Below are positions 1 through 11,185 of a stretch of DNA of 64,000 bases, piece after piece. The stretch is from Mycobacterium seoulense (GTDB lineage Bacteria > Actinomycetota > Actinomycetes > Mycobacteriales > Mycobacteriaceae), in NCBI RefSeq assembly GCF_010731595.1, contig NZ_AP022582.1:2480001-2544000 (forward strand), given 5' to 3'. The position numbers were made by a program, and so were the translations under genes. The notes under the pieces were generated by a model. That model was not told where the DNA came from and did no database searches. It was given only the letters and a program-made list of their open reading frames with translations. Within the stretch, counting starts at the first letter, position 1. Each line of letters starts with the position of its first letter.

Positions 1-3000
1 GTGGACGGTAGTTGAGCAGCCAGCGGCCGGCGCGATCGATCAAGCGCCGGGTATCCAGCGTGAGCCGATCCGACAGGGCCACCGGCAGATTGGCCGCGCG
101 GATCCGCCGCCAGATCTCGCCCACGCCGAAGATGACGTCGGTGGCGACGTAGGTCCGGACCGCGTCGACAGGTCCCACGCCGACATCTTCGGTGATCCGG
201 AACGCATAGCTGATGCCGGCGGTGTCGACCAGGTCGTTGATCAGCATCGTGGTGACGATCTCGCGGCGCAACTGATGCGTACGGATCTCGGCGCCGAACC
301 GTTCCCGCAACGGCGTCGGGAAGTACTGGGGCAACCGGGATGCGAACACGTCCTGCTCGGTCAGCTCGGTGTTCAGCATCTCCTCTTTGAGCCCGAGTTT
401 CACGTGCGCCATCAGGGTGCACAGCTCGGGCGAGGTGAGGCCGATGCCGGCCTCACACCTCCGGTCGATTTCCTTCTCCGATGGCAGCGCTTCCAATTCG
501 CGGTTCAGCCCCCGCTCGTCGACCAGGTACTGAATCTGCCTGCCGTGCACCGGCAGCATGCTCGCCGCGTTGGCGCGGCTGGTGCCGATCAAGTCGTTCT
601 GGTCTTCGTTGTCGGTGAGCACCAGCTTTGCGACCTCGTCGGTCATCGACTCCAGCAGCTCCTTGCGCTCGCCGGGGTGGACCCTGCCCGCGGTGACCAG
701 CGAGTCGATCAGGATCTTGATGTTGACCTCGTGGTCCGAGCAGTCCACGCCGGCGGAGTTGTCCATCGCGTCGGTGTTGATGCGCCCGCCCGACAGATCG
801 AACTCGACCCGGCCCAGGGCGGTCACACCCAGGTTGCCGCCCTCGCCGATCACCTTGGCGCGCACCTGACTTGCGTTGACCCGCACCGGGTCGTTGGCGC
901 GATCGCCGACGTCGGAGTCGGATTCGGATTCGGCCTTGATGTAGGTGCCGATGCCGCCGTTGAACAGCAGATCGACCGGCGCCTGCAAGATCGCCTTGAT
1001 CAGGTTCGGCGGGGTCATCTCGGTGATTTCGCCGTCGATGCCCAACGCCTCGCGCACCTGCGGGCTGACGGGAATGGATTTGTGTTCGCGGCTGTACACC
1101 CCACCGCCCTGGCTGATCAACGACTTGTCGTAGTCGTCCCAGCTGGAGCGTGGCAGGTCGAACATGCGCCGGCGTTCCTCCCACGAGGCCGCGGTGTCGG
1201 GGTCGGGGTCGAGGAAGACGTGCCGGTGATCGAAGGCGGCGATCAACCGGATGTGTTTGGACAACAGCATGCCGTTGCCGAACACGTCGCCGCTCATGTC
1301 GCCGATGCCGACCACCGTGAAGTCCTCGGCCTGGGTGTCGACGCCCATCTCGCGGAAGTGTCGTTTGACGGCCTCCCACGCACCCTTGGCGGTGATGCCC
1401 ATGGCCTTGTGGTCGTAGCCCACCGATCCGCCGGACGCGAACGCGTCTCCCAACCAGAATCCGTAGGACTTGGCGACGTCGTTGGCGATGTCGGAGAAGG
1501 TGGCGGTGCCCTTGTCCGCGGCCACCACCAGGTAGGCGTCGTCGCCGTCGCGCCGGATCACCTCGGACGGCGGGCTGACCTTCTTCGTTTTGTGGTCGAC
1601 GTTGTCGGTGACGTCGAGCAGTCCGGAGATGAACAGCTGATAGCAGGCGACGCCTTCGGCCCGGCTGGCCTCGCGGTCCTCCGCCGGGTCCCCGGTCGGC
1701 ATCGGCGGCCGCTTGACGACGAAGCCCCCCTTGGCGCCGACCGGCACGATGACGGCGTTCTTCACCGCCTGCGCCTTGACCAGGCCGAGGATCTCGGTGC
1801 GGAAGTCGTCGCGCCGGTCCGACCAGCGCAGCCCGCCCCGCGCCACCGGACCGAAGCGCAGGTGCACGCCTTCCACGCGGGGCGAATAGACGAAGATCTC
1901 GTACTTGGGGCGCGGCAGCGGAAGCTCGTCGATGAGCTGAGCGTTGAGCTTGAGGGCCAGCACATTTCGTGCGCGGGCCGAACCTTCTCGCGTGACGAAG
2001 TAATTGGTGCGCAACGTCGCCTGGACCAGCGACGCGAACGCCCGCAGGATGCGGTCGGTGTCCAGGCTCATCAGCGCGTCGATGTCGGCGGCGACCGCGG
2101 CGGCCGCCGCCTGGGCGTCGCGGTTCGCCGACGCACGGGACGGGCGCGGATCAAAGAGCGCCTCGAACAGGACGACCAGCGATCGCGCGGTGGAGGGGTG
2201 CTCGTTGAGCACCGACTCGATGTAGGACTGGCTGTACGGAAAGCCCGCCTGCCGTAGGTATTTCGCGTACGCGCGCAGCAGCACGACTTGCTGCCAGGTC
2301 AGCCGTGCCCGCATGACCAGCTCGTTGAACCGGTCGATCTCGACGCGACCCTGCCAGATCGCCGTGACCGCGTCGGCGAATCGTTGCGCGGTCGCCTCGC
2401 GGTCGGCCGTCGTCGTCGCGGGCGCGATGGTGGGGTGCGTCGAAATCTTGAACTGGTAGATCCACACCGGCAGCCCGTCCGGACGGGTCACCGTGAACGG
2501 CCGCTCCTCGAGCACCACCACGCCCATGCTCTGCAGCATCGGCAGCAGCTGGCTCAGCGAGGCGGTGCGCCCACCCAGGAACCAGGTCAGCTGGGCGGCA
2601 CCCTCCTCACCGCGTTCGGAGAACACCAGCTTGACCGAGTTGTCCTGCAGCTCTTCGATGATCGCGATGTGCTCGATGGCATCCGCGGGGGTGACCGCCT
2701 GTTTGTAGACCTCGGGGAAGGCGGTCGCGTAGTGCTCGGCGTCGCCATGCTCGACGGAACCGTCCGCGGCCGCCGCGATCAACCGGTCGGTCCAGGTGCG
2801 CGCGGCCTCGCTCAGCATGCCCTGGATGCGGACCCGGTTGTCCTCCGAGACGTCCGGCGGTGCCGCGTGTTCGGGCAGCCGGACCATGAAATGCATGAGG
2901 GCCCAGGGCGATTCGCTGACACGAGCGGTGAATTCCAGTCGCGCGCCTCCGAACTCGCGGACCAGGATGTCCTCGATCTGAAGCCGCACCTGCGTGGTGT

Positions 3001-4246
3001 AGCGATCGCGGGGCAGGTAAACCAGGCACGAGACGAAGTATTGGAGCCGGTCGGCCCGCAGGAACAACAGCGCCCGACGCTGGGATCCCAGGTCGACCAC
3101 CGCTTTGGCCATCGTCAACAGCCGTTCGGCGCTCAGCGTGAACAGTTCCGAGCGCGGAACGGTCTGAATGACGTCGAGCAGCAGCTGGCCGGGGTGGATC
3201 GAGTCGCTGTCGGCCAGGGTGAGCGCCTCGCGCACCCGGGTCGAGACCGTCGGGATCTCCAGGACGTCCGCGTTCATCGCGGCGACGGTGAACAGCCCCA
3301 CGAAGCGATGCTCGACGACACCGTCCTCGCCGCCGCAGTTTTCCCGAATCGCGATGGCGTACGGGTAGGCGCCGTAGCGCAGGTAGCTGCCCACGACCGA
3401 TTGCGCGAGCACCAGCAGTGTGTCGTCGTCGGTCAACCGGGGGCGGGAACCGGTGCGGGTGCGCAGGACGCCCAGGCCCGGTGACCCGTCGCCGGAGACC
3501 GAGCCGTCGTGCACGTGGCAGCGCTGGTAGCCGAGTAGCAGGAAGTTGCCGTTGCCCAGCCAGCGCAGCAGCGCCGCGACATCCTCGCGGTCGGGGGCCG
3601 TGAAGTGGCCCTGCGCGTTGGTTTCGACTTCCGCGGCCAGGCCGCTCAGGGTGGCGATCAACACGCCCGCGTCGCTGGCGACCTGTTGCACGTCGGAAAG
3701 GACCTTGGGCAACAGCCGTTCGACTTCGGCGAGGCCCTTGCTGTCGACCGACGGCAGCAGTTGCACGTGTATCCACGCCTCGCCCTCGTACTGGGGGGCG
3801 CCGGGCGGTTTGGGGTCGAGGCTGACCAACTCGCCCGTCGGTTTGCGGTGCACCTCGAACACCGGGGTCATGATGGCCGTGTAGGACACGCCGAGCCGGT
3901 GCAGCAGCACCGTGACGGAGTCCATCAGCATGCCGCCGTGATCGGTGACGACTTGCAGCGCGGGCCCGAACCCGGCCGGGTGGTCCGGCGGGTAGACCGC
4001 GACCCGGCTTTGACCGGCCGGGCGATGCTGCCCGAGCCGGTAGTGGGCGCCGAGCATGCCCGGAGTCAGGATGGCCGACGGGAGGGTCAGGTCGATGGGA
4101 CCGGATTCCGCGGCCCCGGGTTGGTCGCCGTGCGGACCGCGATAGCTCTCGATATAGGCCTTCGCGATCCAGTCCGGAATGTCCTGCGGCTGCGCGAAGG
4201 CGGTCCACGGTTTGAGGGCCTGCCTGGCTCCGGGATCGATCGTCAT
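1..4246 (-). CDS. gdh: NAD-specific glutamate dehydrogenase, large (about 180 kDa) class, C-terminus outside window
   Basis: Catalyses oxidative deamination of glutamate to 2-oxoglutarate and ammonia with NAD. About 1415 codons lie in the window; the M. tuberculosis homologue (Rv2476c) has about 1620, so roughly 200 C-terminal residues are missing at the edge. The start is the ATG at 4246 ([17 protein letters not shown]), matching the known N-terminus. The catalytic core is visible around 1720-1830: [16 protein letters not shown] followed by [19 protein letters not shown], with the glutamate-binding/catalytic lysines. Downstream, [15 protein letters not shown] belongs to the nucleotide-binding part. 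I checked three distant points (N-terminus, 1738, 118) and all are in one frame, so no net frameshift. It lies 117 nt downstream of ettA on the same strand. Very long overlapping plus-strand frames here are GC-driven shadows. Confidence 0.95.
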   Translation of the reverse strand, partial: MTIDPGARQALKPWTAFAQPQDIPDWIAKAYIESYRGPHGDQPGAAESGPIDLTLPSAILTPGMLGAHYRLGQHRPAGQSRVAVYPPDHPAGFGPALQVVTDHGGMLMDSVTVLLHRLGVSYTAIMTPVFEVHRKPTGELVSLDPKPPGAPQYEGEAWIHVQLLPSVDSKGLAEVERLLPKVLSDVQQVASDAGVLIATLSGLAAEVETNAQGHFTAPDREDVAALLRWLGNGNFLLLGYQRCHVHDGSVSGDGSPGLGVLRTRTGSRPRLTDDDTLLVLAQSVVGSYLRYGAYPYAIAIRENCGGEDGVVEHRFVGLFTVAAMNADVLEIPTVSTRVREALTLADSDSIHPGQLLLDVIQTVPRSELFTLSAERLLTMAKAVVDLGSQRRALLFLRADRLQYFVSCLVYLPRDRYTTQVRLQIEDILVREFGGARLEFTARVSESPWALMHFMVRLPEHAAPPDVSEDNRVRIQGMLSEAARTWTDRLIAAAADGSVEHGDAEHYATAFPEVYKQAVTPADAIEHIAIIEELQDNSVKLVFSERGEEGAAQLTWFLGGRTASLSQLLPMLQSMGVVVLEERPFTVTRPDGLPVWIYQFKISTHPTIAPATTTADREATAQRFADAVTAIWQGRVEIDRFNELVMRARLTWQQVVLLRAYAKYLRQAGFPYSQSYIESVLNEHPSTARSLVVLFEALFDPRPSRASANRDAQAAAAAVAADIDALMSLDTDRILRAFASLVQATLRTNYFVTREGSARARNVLALKLNAQLIDELPLPRPKYEIFVYSPRVEGVHLRFGPVARGGLRWSDRRDDFRTEILGLVKAQAVKNAVIVPVGAKGGFVVKRPPMPTGDPAEDREASRAEGVACYQLFISGLLDVTDNVDHKTKKVSPPSEVIRRDGDDAYLVVAADKGTATFSDIANDVAKSYGFWLGDAFASGGSVGYDHKAMGITAKGAWEAVKRHFREMGVDTQAEDFTVVGIGDMSGDVFGNGMLLSKHIRLIAAFDHRHVFLDPDPDTAASWEERRRMFDLPRSSWDDYDKSLISQGGGVYSREHKSIPVSPQVREALGIDGEITEMTPPNLIKAILQAPVDLLFNGGIGTYIKAESESDSDVGDRANDPVRVNASQVRAKVIGEGGNLGVTALGRVEFDLSGGRINTDAMDNSAGVDCSDHEVNIKILIDSLVTAGRVHPGERKELLESMTDEVAKLVLTDNEDQNDLIGTSRANAASMLPVHGRQIQYLVDERGLNRELEALPSEKEIDRRCEAGIGLTSPELCTLMAHVKLGLKEEMLNTELTEQDVFASRLPQYFPTPLRERFGAEIRTHQLRREIVTTMLINDLVDTAGISYAFRITEDVGVGPVDAVRTYVATDVIFGVGEIWRRIRAANLPVALSDRLTLDTRRLIDRAGRWLLNYRP

Positions 4247-4363
4247 GCCGATGGCTCCCAACTCGTGACAGATGCCGCTGTGCTCAACCGCCCACTGACC
4301 CCGCGAGGGGGGCGCCCCCACAACGGCCATGTGGGCCGCATCGTCGGGGCTGCGAGGCTGACA

Positions 4364-6040
4364 CTAGTCGCGCGTGAGCTTCCGGTGGGTCACTCTGTGC
4401 GGCCGCGCCGCATCGACCCCGAGCCGTTCGACCTTGTTCTCCTCGTAGGCGCCGAAGTTGCCCTCGAACCAGAACCACTTGGCCTCGTTGTCCTCGTCGC
4501 CCTCCCACGCCAGGATGTGCGTGCAGGTGCGGTCCAGGAACCAGCGGTCGTGGGAGATCACCACCGCACAGCCCGGGAATTTCTCCAGGGCATTCTCCAG
4601 CGAACCCAGGGTCTCGACGTCGAGGTCGTTGGTCGGCTCGTCGAGCAGGATCAGGTTGCCGCCTTCCTTCAGCGTGAGCGCCAGGTTCAGCCGGTTGCGC
4701 TCGCCGCCGGACAGCACGCCGGCCGGCTTCTGCTGGTCTGGCCCCTTGAACCCGAACGCGGAAACGTAGGCGCGTGACGGGATCTCGTTCTGGCCGACCT
4801 CGATGTAGTCCAGCCCGTCGGAGACCACTTCCCACACGGTTTTCTTGGGGTCGATGCCGGCGCGGGACTGATCCACGTAGCTGAGCTTGACGGTCTCCCC
4901 GACCTTGACCGTGCCGCTGTCCGGCTGCTCGAGCCCGACGATGGTTTTGAACAGCGTGGTCTTGCCGACCCCGTTGGGGCCGATGACCCCGACGATGCCG
5001 TTGCGGGGCAGGGTGAACGACAAATCCTTGATCAGGGTGCGCCCGTCGTAGCCCTTGTCGAGGTGGTCTACCTCGACGACGACGTTGCCCAGCCGCGGCC
5101 CGACCGGGATCTGGATCTCTTCGAAGTCGAGCTTGCGCGTCTTCTCCGCCTCGGCGGCCATCTCCTCGTAGCGCTGAAGGCGGGCCTTGCTCTTGGCCTG
5201 GCGCGCCTTGGCCCCCGACCGGACCCAGGCCAGCTCCTCGGTGAGCCGCTTTTGCAGCTTGGCGTCCTTGCGGCCCTGCACCGACAACCGCTCGGCCTTC
5301 TTCTCCAGATATGTCGAGTAGTTGCCCTCGTAGGGATACGCGCGGCCGCGGTCGAGCTCGAGGATCCACTGGGCGACGTTGTCCAGGAAGTACCGGTCGT
5401 GGGTCACCGCCAGCACCGCGCCCGGGTAGGCGGCCAGGTGTTGTTCGAGCCACTGCACGCTTTCGGCGTCCAGGTGGTTGGTCGGCTCGTCGAGCAGCAA
5501 CAGGTCGGGCTTGGACAACAGCAGCTTGCACAGCGCCACGCGGCGCCGCTCACCGCCGGACAGATTCGTCACCGGCTCGTCCGGCGGCGGGCAACGCAGG
5601 GCGTCCATGGCCTGCTCCAGCTGCGAGTCGAGGTCCCAGGCGTCGGCGTGGTCGAGGTCCTCCTGCAGCCGGCCCATTTCCTCCATCAACTCGTCGGAGT
5701 AGTCGGTGGCCATCAATTCGGCGACCTCGTTGAAGCGGTCCAGCTTGACCTTGATCTCGCCGAGCCCCTCCTCGACGTTGCCGCGCACCGTCTTCTCTTC
5801 GTTCAGCGGCGGCTCCTGCTGCAGGATGCCGACGGTGGCCCCGGTGGCCAGAAAGGCCTCGCCGTTGTTCGGCTTGTCCAGCCCGGCCATGATCCGCAAG
5901 ACGCTCGACTTGCCGGCGCCGTTGGGGCCGACAACACCGATCTTGGCGCCCGGGTAAAAGCTCAACGTGACGTCGTCCAGGATCACCTTGTCGCCGTGCG
6001 CCTTGCGGACCTTTTTCATCGTGTAGATGAACTCAGCCAT
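4364..6040 (-). CDS. ettA: Energy-dependent translational throttle protein EttA (ABC-F ATPase)
   Basis: A 558-residue soluble ABC-F protein that acts at the ribosomal E site and couples ATP/ADP ratio to translation elongation. Two ABC cassettes are present. The first has Walker A GPNGAGKSS near residue 40, signature LSGGERRR and Walker B LLLLDEPTNHLD. The second has GPNGVGKTT near residue 355, LSGGERNR and LILLDEPTNDLD. There are no membrane segments, so it is not a transporter although often annotated as one. A start 57 nt upstream is open, but the ATG at 6040 (MAEFIYTMKKVRK) matches the family N-terminus and the 558-aa length of Rv2477c. It lies between ssb and gdh, all on the minus strand. 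The function comes from the E. coli EttA family. Confidence 0.95.
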   Translation of the reverse strand: MAEFIYTMKKVRKAHGDKVILDDVTLSFYPGAKIGVVGPNGAGKSSVLRIMAGLDKPNNGEAFLATGATVGILQQEPPLNEEKTVRGNVEEGLGEIKVKLDRFNEVAELMATDYSDELMEEMGRLQEDLDHADAWDLDSQLEQAMDALRCPPPDEPVTNLSGGERRRVALCKLLLSKPDLLLLDEPTNHLDAESVQWLEQHLAAYPGAVLAVTHDRYFLDNVAQWILELDRGRAYPYEGNYSTYLEKKAERLSVQGRKDAKLQKRLTEELAWVRSGAKARQAKSKARLQRYEEMAAEAEKTRKLDFEEIQIPVGPRLGNVVVEVDHLDKGYDGRTLIKDLSFTLPRNGIVGVIGPNGVGKTTLFKTIVGLEQPDSGTVKVGETVKLSYVDQSRAGIDPKKTVWEVVSDGLDYIEVGQNEIPSRAYVSAFGFKGPDQQKPAGVLSGGERNRLNLALTLKEGGNLILLDEPTNDLDVETLGSLENALEKFPGCAVVISHDRWFLDRTCTHILAWEGDEDNEAKWFWFEGNFGAYEENKVERLGVDAARPHRVTHRKLTRD

Positions 6041-6121
6041 GCCGCGGGTATGCCTTTCTGGTTCTTTGAGAAAGCTCTCGCCGACCATCCTAGGCACCGC
6101 GCGGGAAGCCGGATCCCGCAG

Positions 6122-6604
6122 CTAAGCCGACAGCGGCAGCGGTCCCGTTGCGGCGGACTCGACGCTGTCGCCGGCGTCGGCGTCCTCACCAGTGGCGTCG
6201 GTCGCATCCGTCGCGGGCGTGGTGGCGTCGCCGGCGGTCGGGCCGGCATAGCCCGGCCGCTCGATGCGCACGATCGCGCGGGACACATCGGGCCCGACCG
6301 AGGTGGCACGCATCTCCAGCGACGAGCGGCGGTTGCCGTCACGGTCCTCGTACTCGCTGGTGTAGACGTGACCCACCACGATCACCGGCGCACCCTTGCC
6401 CAGCGCGGCGCCCACGCCGGTGACCAGCTTGCCCCAGCAATTGACGTTGATGAACAGCGAGTTGCCCGGCTCCCAGCCGCCGTCGGCGGTGCGCCGCCGG
6501 GAATTGCTGGCGACGCGGAACTTGATGACCTCCTGGGTGCCGACCTGCCGGCGCTCGGGGTTGTTGACGATGTGGCCGACGACCGTTAGCGGGGTTTCGA
6601 ACAT
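6122..6604 (-). CDS. ssb: Second single-stranded DNA-binding protein (SsbB type)
   Basis: A 160-residue OB-fold ssDNA-binding protein. The N-terminal two thirds carry the fold (MFETPLTVVGHIV, then FRVASNSRR, NCWGKL and GKGAPVIVVGHVYTSEYEDRDG). The C-terminal tail is Thr/Asp/Ala rich and ends TGPLPLSA. It lacks the acidic DDDxPF-type tip of the replicative SSB, which supports a paralogue specialised for stress or recombination, as described for mycobacterial SsbB. An in-frame ATG lies 20 codons upstream, but AAGGAAGGG sits about 9 nt before the ATG at 6604, which decides the start. The protein corresponds to Rv2478c by sequence and context. It ends 81 nt before ettA. Confidence 0.88.
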   Translation of the reverse strand: MFETPLTVVGHIVNNPERRQVGTQEVIKFRVASNSRRRTADGGWEPGNSLFINVNCWGKLVTGVGAALGKGAPVIVVGHVYTSEYEDRDGNRRSSLEMRATSVGPDVSRAIVRIERPGYAGPTAGDATTPATDATDATGEDADAGDSVESAATGPLPLSA

Positions 6605-6758
6605 TGGAATGATCCCTTCCTTGATTGCCATGGGCGGCGAACGCGCCGCCGCACGTCCTGGCACCTATGAAGCGCGACGCCCCCGACGGGCCGGCCGGGT
6701 GCACGGGCCCGAATCGGGCGGTGGCCGCCGCCCCTGTGGAAAGAACCGCGTCTGTGGA

Positions 6759-8798
6759 TCAGTCCGCGGGTTGGTGGGAGCGCTTCGGCGTCTCGTCCCG
6801 TCGCGCCAGCTCGGCCAGCATCGCGTTGTAGGCGACCAGCTCGGCGTCGTCGTCGCGGTCGGCGGCCCGGTCCAGGCGCCGGGCCGTGCGGTCGTCGCTG
6901 CGCGCCCACTGCACCAGCAGGGCCAGCATCACGATCACCAGGGGCAGCTCCCCGGCCGCCCAGGCGATGCCGCCACCCAGCCGCTGGTCACCCAGCAGGT
7001 CGGTGTGCCAGCTCAAACCGAGCGAGCGGTAGTAGTCGGCGCCGAGCACCCTGCGGGTGCCCATCAGCACCACCCCGAAGAACGCGTGCAGCGGCAACGA
7101 CGCGAACACCACGCCGACCTTGGCCAGCGGCGGGATCGGGCGCGGCGTGGGGTCGACCCCGATGACGATCCAGTAGAACAGGTAGCCGCTGACCAGGAAG
7201 TGCACGTTCATCGCCAGGTGGCCCGCGTGACTGCCCACGGCGGTGTCGAACAGGTTGGACAGGTACAGCCCGTAGAAGCCCGCGACGAACAACACCGTGG
7301 CTACCACCGGGTTGGTGACGAATCGGGAATAGCGGCTGTGCAGCGCGGCCAAGATCCATTCCCGCATACCGGGCGGGTCGTCCCGGCCGGCGGCGGGCAA
7401 CGCCCGCAGGGCCAGGCTCACCGGCGCGCCCAGCACCAGCAGGATGGGGACCAGCATCGACAGAACCATGTGGGCGACCATGTGCACGCTGAACATGGCC
7501 GGCATGTAGCGACCGACCCCCGACGAGGTGACGAACAGCAACGCGAAGCAGCCGAGCAGCCACGCCGCAGTGCGGCCCCGCGGCCACGCATCCCCGCGGC
7601 GGCGCAGCCGCACCATGGCGGCCACATAGAGGGCGGCGAGCACAATCGCGGCGCTGCCGAAGATCAGGTCGAAGCGCCAGTCGAAGAGGATGCGCGCCGG
7701 GGTGGGCGGCCCGTTGAAGTCGTAGCCGATCTCGGCTTCGGGAATCGAGGGCAGCCGGCCCGGCGGTGGTGGCGGCGGGGTGCGGCCCAGCCCGACGGCG
7801 ACACCGAAGGTGAGGCCGAAGACGGCCGCCTCGGCGAGGGCCAGCCGGAGCAGGGAACGCCGCGCCCCGGACCGGGTCGGCTCCGCTTGCAACCGGGCGA
7901 CCGTGGAGCGCCGCTGGCGCCACCCGATCACTCCCAGCACGCACAGCGCGACGAACTTGGCGAGCACCAAGCGGCCGTAATCGGTCGTCATCAGCTCCCC
8001 GGGCGGCACGCGCACCACGGCGTTCACCACCCCGCTGAGCGCCATCGCGACCCAGCACCACAACGCGACCGCGGAAAACCGCCGCGCGGCCAGGGCCAGG
8101 TGCCCGCCGCCGCGCAACCCGTAGGCGGCCAACGCCAGCAGGCCGCCGGCCCACACGGCGGCGGCCACGAGGTGGATCAGCAGGCTGTTGGTCGCCAGGT
8201 CGTGCGAACCACCCGCGGACGAGTGGCCGGTCAGCGCCAGCGGGATGAGCGTCAGCAACGAGCCCGCGAACAGCAGCGGTGTCCACGACCAGCGCAGCAC
8301 CGACAGGCTGGCCAGCATCACCAGCGCGGCCAGCGCGGCGGTCCAGCGCCACGCGGAGGCGGTGGTGACCAGGCCCGCCACCGACCAAATTCGCACCGGG
8401 TCGAGCATCGCGGCCACCGGTCGGCCCGACACGTCGGAAATGGTCAGCGGGACCAGCAGGGCGGCACACACGGCCCACACGCCCGACGCCACCGTCCCCA
8501 GGCGAAGCGCCCGGTAGCCGTCGGCGTCCAGGACACCGCTGCGTTGCGGTGGCACGAAGAAAGCCGCGAACAGGAATGACCCGGCAGCCAGCACCGCGGC
8601 GATCTCCCCCGCCGCCCGGACGAACGGCAGCCCCAGCGTGGTGGCCGGGCCCGGGTTCGGCAGGCCGGTGGCGGTCAGGGCGTCGGCCAGCGACAGCGCG
8701 CCGATGCCCGCCGCCGTGCAGCCCGCCAGCACCGCGACGCCGACCAGCATGGGCCACACCGCCGCGCGGGGTCTGGCCTGAGAGCGGTCGACGGTCAT
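6759..8798 (-). CDS. CopD / cytochrome c oxidase assembly (CtaG-type) fusion membrane protein
   Basis: A 679-residue polytopic membrane protein. Roughly residues 15-330 contain many hydrophobic helices of the copper resistance D (CopD) type. A proline-rich linker (run of P then GRLPSIPEAEIGYDF) follows near 345-365. Residues about 375-640 resemble the caa3_CtaG family, with conserved MPAMFSVHMVAHMVLSMLVP and NVHFLVSGYLFYWIVIGVDP. The same architecture is known in Rv0102. It probably handles copper in the envelope or helps build the cytochrome oxidase CuB site; this is inferred from the family. The tail after residue 645 is hydrophilic and charged. It starts 29 nt after the plsB2 stop on the same strand, so it may be the last gene of the lipid operon. 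In M. tuberculosis an insertion element and hypothetical genes occupy this place. Confidence 0.85.
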   Translation of the reverse strand: MTVDRSQARPRAAVWPMLVGVAVLAGCTAAGIGALSLADALTATGLPNPGPATTLGLPFVRAAGEIAAVLAAGSFLFAAFFVPPQRSGVLDADGYRALRLGTVASGVWAVCAALLVPLTISDVSGRPVAAMLDPVRIWSVAGLVTTASAWRWTAALAALVMLASLSVLRWSWTPLLFAGSLLTLIPLALTGHSSAGGSHDLATNSLLIHLVAAAVWAGGLLALAAYGLRGGGHLALAARRFSAVALWCWVAMALSGVVNAVVRVPPGELMTTDYGRLVLAKFVALCVLGVIGWRQRRSTVARLQAEPTRSGARRSLLRLALAEAAVFGLTFGVAVGLGRTPPPPPPGRLPSIPEAEIGYDFNGPPTPARILFDWRFDLIFGSAAIVLAALYVAAMVRLRRRGDAWPRGRTAAWLLGCFALLFVTSSGVGRYMPAMFSVHMVAHMVLSMLVPILLVLGAPVSLALRALPAAGRDDPPGMREWILAALHSRYSRFVTNPVVATVLFVAGFYGLYLSNLFDTAVGSHAGHLAMNVHFLVSGYLFYWIVIGVDPTPRPIPPLAKVGVVFASLPLHAFFGVVLMGTRRVLGADYYRSLGLSWHTDLLGDQRLGGGIAWAAGELPLVIVMLALLVQWARSDDRTARRLDRAADRDDDAELVAYNAMLAELARRDETPKRSHQPAD

Positions 8799-8827
8799 AC
8801 AGCCAGGGTATGGGCGCAGGCCGGCGA

Positions 8828-11185
8828 CTACCGAGGCAGGCGTTCCTGACGCGCCTTGAGCTCGCGGGCGACGAACTGGTCGCGGGCGATCCGCCCGACG
8901 CGATCGGAATCCCGCAAGATGTCCCGCAGCTCACGCCGGAACGCGCTCCGCCGTTCGGCGAGATCGGGCGCCGGTGCGATCAGGTCCTGATCGCCGACGA
9001 CCTGGTATGCGGTGGCGAACAGCAGGGTCGACACCGATTCGCTGCTGCGGACGCGGGTCTGCGCCACGTATTGACGGCCCACGCCGAGCGCCGATTCCGT
9101 CAACTTCTGCTGACCGACGTCGGGCGGTGCATCCCGCAGCACGTCGGCGACGATCTCGTAGGCCTCGAAGAACACCCGCAGCATCGCGTCCGCCATCAGC
9201 GGACGCTTGGCGAACAGCAACGCGTCGATCTCGTCGCCGCCGGCGGCGACGTGGGCTTCCCAATCGTCGTGCCATGCCATCTCTGCGGCGATGTTGTCCC
9301 GAAACGCCGCCGAGTCCGCGAAGTAGAAGTCGAACTTCAACAGGTCACGCAGCCGCATCGCCTGATCCCAGAAGGCCTGCATGCGGTCGCCCTCGGCGTG
9401 GCGGGCGTGTGCCAGCGCGAGCTCGACGATCGAGGTCTCCAGGAAGGCGTGGATGAGTGAGTTGCGGTAGAACGCCGCCTCGTGCTGTTTGGCCGGGGCG
9501 ATGTGCCACACAGGCTCCCGGCCGCCGTCGACCCGGGTGATCGGGTGCCCGTTGGACAGCGCGTCGACCGCCGCCCGCACCCCGTCGCGCGAGCGCAGCC
9601 GCAGCGCGCTGGTGGACATCGGGGTTTGTTTGCGTTCCAGATAGTCGAGCGAATCCTGCAGGGTGTGGTGCAGCTGATCGAGGGTCAACGCCGCGCCGCG
9701 AGTGGTCAGCAGCAACGCGCAGACCAAACCCGTCGCCGTCACCGGCGTCGCCTGCAAGATCCGCCACGCGACCTGGAACGACATCTTCTGCAGCGCAAGG
9801 CGTTTGGCGTCCCGGTCGTGGGCCAGCGGACCGTGCGCCGGACCCAGGTACTGGCGCATCGAGACGGCCTCGGGGAAGCGGACGTAGATCTTGCCGTAGT
9901 TGCGTTCGCCCTGCGCCCTGATGAAGTTGTACAGCCAGCCAACGCCTTCGGGCGTCTTCTGGCCACCGCGGGCGTAGGCCGCGTACTCGTCGGTCTCGTG
10001 CAGCTGGTCGAAGCTGATCGACACCGGCTGCAGCAAGATGTCCTCGCTGCGGCCGTCCAGGTAGGCGTCGGCGACGTAGGCGAGCAGGCCGAGTTTGGGG
10101 GGCAGCATCTTGCCGGTGCGCGACCGGGTGCCCTCGATGGACCAACTCAGGTTGAACCGCTTCTCGACGATGTAGCCGACGTATTCGCGCAGGACGTATT
10201 TGTAGAGCGGGTTTTCGCCGATGTTGCGGCGGATGAAGATGACGCCGGACCGGCGCAACAGCGGACCCATCGCGCCGAACGACAGGTTGATCCCGGCGAA
10301 CACGTGCACGGGCGGCAGCCGGTTCTCCTGCATCGCCACCGGGACCACCGCGCCGTCGATGTAGGACCGGTGCGAGAACAGCAGCACCGCCGGGTGGGTC
10401 TCCAGGGCGGTGCGCATGGCCGCCACCTGATACCCGTCGTAGTCGATCTCCGGATCGAATCCGCGGCTGAGCATCCTGCTGAGGACGGAAACGAGGTCGA
10501 CGGACACCCGGCTCCAGCCGGTGGAGAGCTCGTCGAGCATCTGGCCGGCTTCCTCGACGGTTGCGCCGGGGATCTTCTTCAGCCCGGCGCGAAACCGGCT
10601 GGACTCCAAGATCTCCGGCTTCACCAGTCGCGGTGACTTGTACTGCGGCCCCAGGATTCGATATTCGACGCGTTCCAGCGCCAGCAGGGCGCGGCGGATG
10701 ACGAAGCGGGCGAAGTCGCTCTCGTTCTCGCCGACGGTGATGTCGCGCCACTGCTGGTGCAGTTCGGAAACCTTCGCCGGCTCGCCGGCCACCACCCGCG
10801 CCCGTTGCGGGGCGTTGCGCACGATGTGCTGTTGCTGACGTTCGTTGGGCTGGTAGGGATCCCGCCCTGGGAGCAGGCCGGCCAGCTTGGCGATCCTGCC
10901 GCGATCCGGCGGCGGCAGCCAGAACACCCGCACCGGCACGATGGAGCGGTCGTCGGTGGCGTCGTCGCCGGCCCCGAGCTGCTCGATGAGCGCGCTCAGC
11001 GCATCGGGCGCCGCGTGCGGCGGCGGCAGTTCGAGGACGTCGAACCTCGCCTCCGGCTTGTCGCCGCGCTGTTGAGCCATCCAGGCCGTCACCAGTTCTC
11101 GCTCGACCGGCGAGGCCATCGACGCCAGCACCAGCGCGTCTTCGCCGGTCAGGACCGCGGTGGTATCCGCGGCCGGTTCGGTCAC
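8828..11185 (-). CDS. plsB2: Glycerol-3-phosphate acyltransferase PlsB2
   Basis: Transfers a fatty acyl group to sn-1 of glycerol-3-phosphate, the first step of phospholipid and triacylglycerol synthesis, at the membrane. The protein has 785 residues; Rv2482c has about 789. Acyltransferase motifs are present in order in the middle of the chain: HRSYID (the HX4D motif, around residue 268), then [12 protein letters not shown], then [11 protein letters not shown] (EGTR motif), then [10 protein letters not shown]. No clear N-terminal membrane helix is seen, in keeping with a peripheral PlsB-type enzyme. The ATG at 11185 overlaps the stop of plsC by 4 nt (ATGA), showing translational coupling with the next acyltransferase of the pathway. 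Confidence 0.95.
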   Translation of the reverse strand: MTEPAADTTAVLTGEDALVLASMASPVERELVTAWMAQQRGDKPEARFDVLELPPPHAAPDALSALIEQLGAGDDATDDRSIVPVRVFWLPPPDRGRIAKLAGLLPGRDPYQPNERQQQHIVRNAPQRARVVAGEPAKVSELHQQWRDITVGENESDFARFVIRRALLALERVEYRILGPQYKSPRLVKPEILESSRFRAGLKKIPGATVEEAGQMLDELSTGWSRVSVDLVSVLSRMLSRGFDPEIDYDGYQVAAMRTALETHPAVLLFSHRSYIDGAVVPVAMQENRLPPVHVFAGINLSFGAMGPLLRRSGVIFIRRNIGENPLYKYVLREYVGYIVEKRFNLSWSIEGTRSRTGKMLPPKLGLLAYVADAYLDGRSEDILLQPVSISFDQLHETDEYAAYARGGQKTPEGVGWLYNFIRAQGERNYGKIYVRFPEAVSMRQYLGPAHGPLAHDRDAKRLALQKMSFQVAWRILQATPVTATGLVCALLLTTRGAALTLDQLHHTLQDSLDYLERKQTPMSTSALRLRSRDGVRAAVDALSNGHPITRVDGGREPVWHIAPAKQHEAAFYRNSLIHAFLETSIVELALAHARHAEGDRMQAFWDQAMRLRDLLKFDFYFADSAAFRDNIAAEMAWHDDWEAHVAAGGDEIDALLFAKRPLMADAMLRVFFEAYEIVADVLRDAPPDVGQQKLTESALGVGRQYVAQTRVRSSESVSTLLFATAYQVVGDQDLIAPAPDLAERRSAFRRELRDILRDSDRVGRIARDQFVARELKARQERLPR

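Noticed and set aside
275..2257. 660-codon plus-strand open frame
   Set aside because: It lies opposite gdh, whose frame is continuous and matches the enzyme at three checked points. The product is rich in Val, Asp, Arg, His and Gln with no fold, typical of antisense high-GC DNA.
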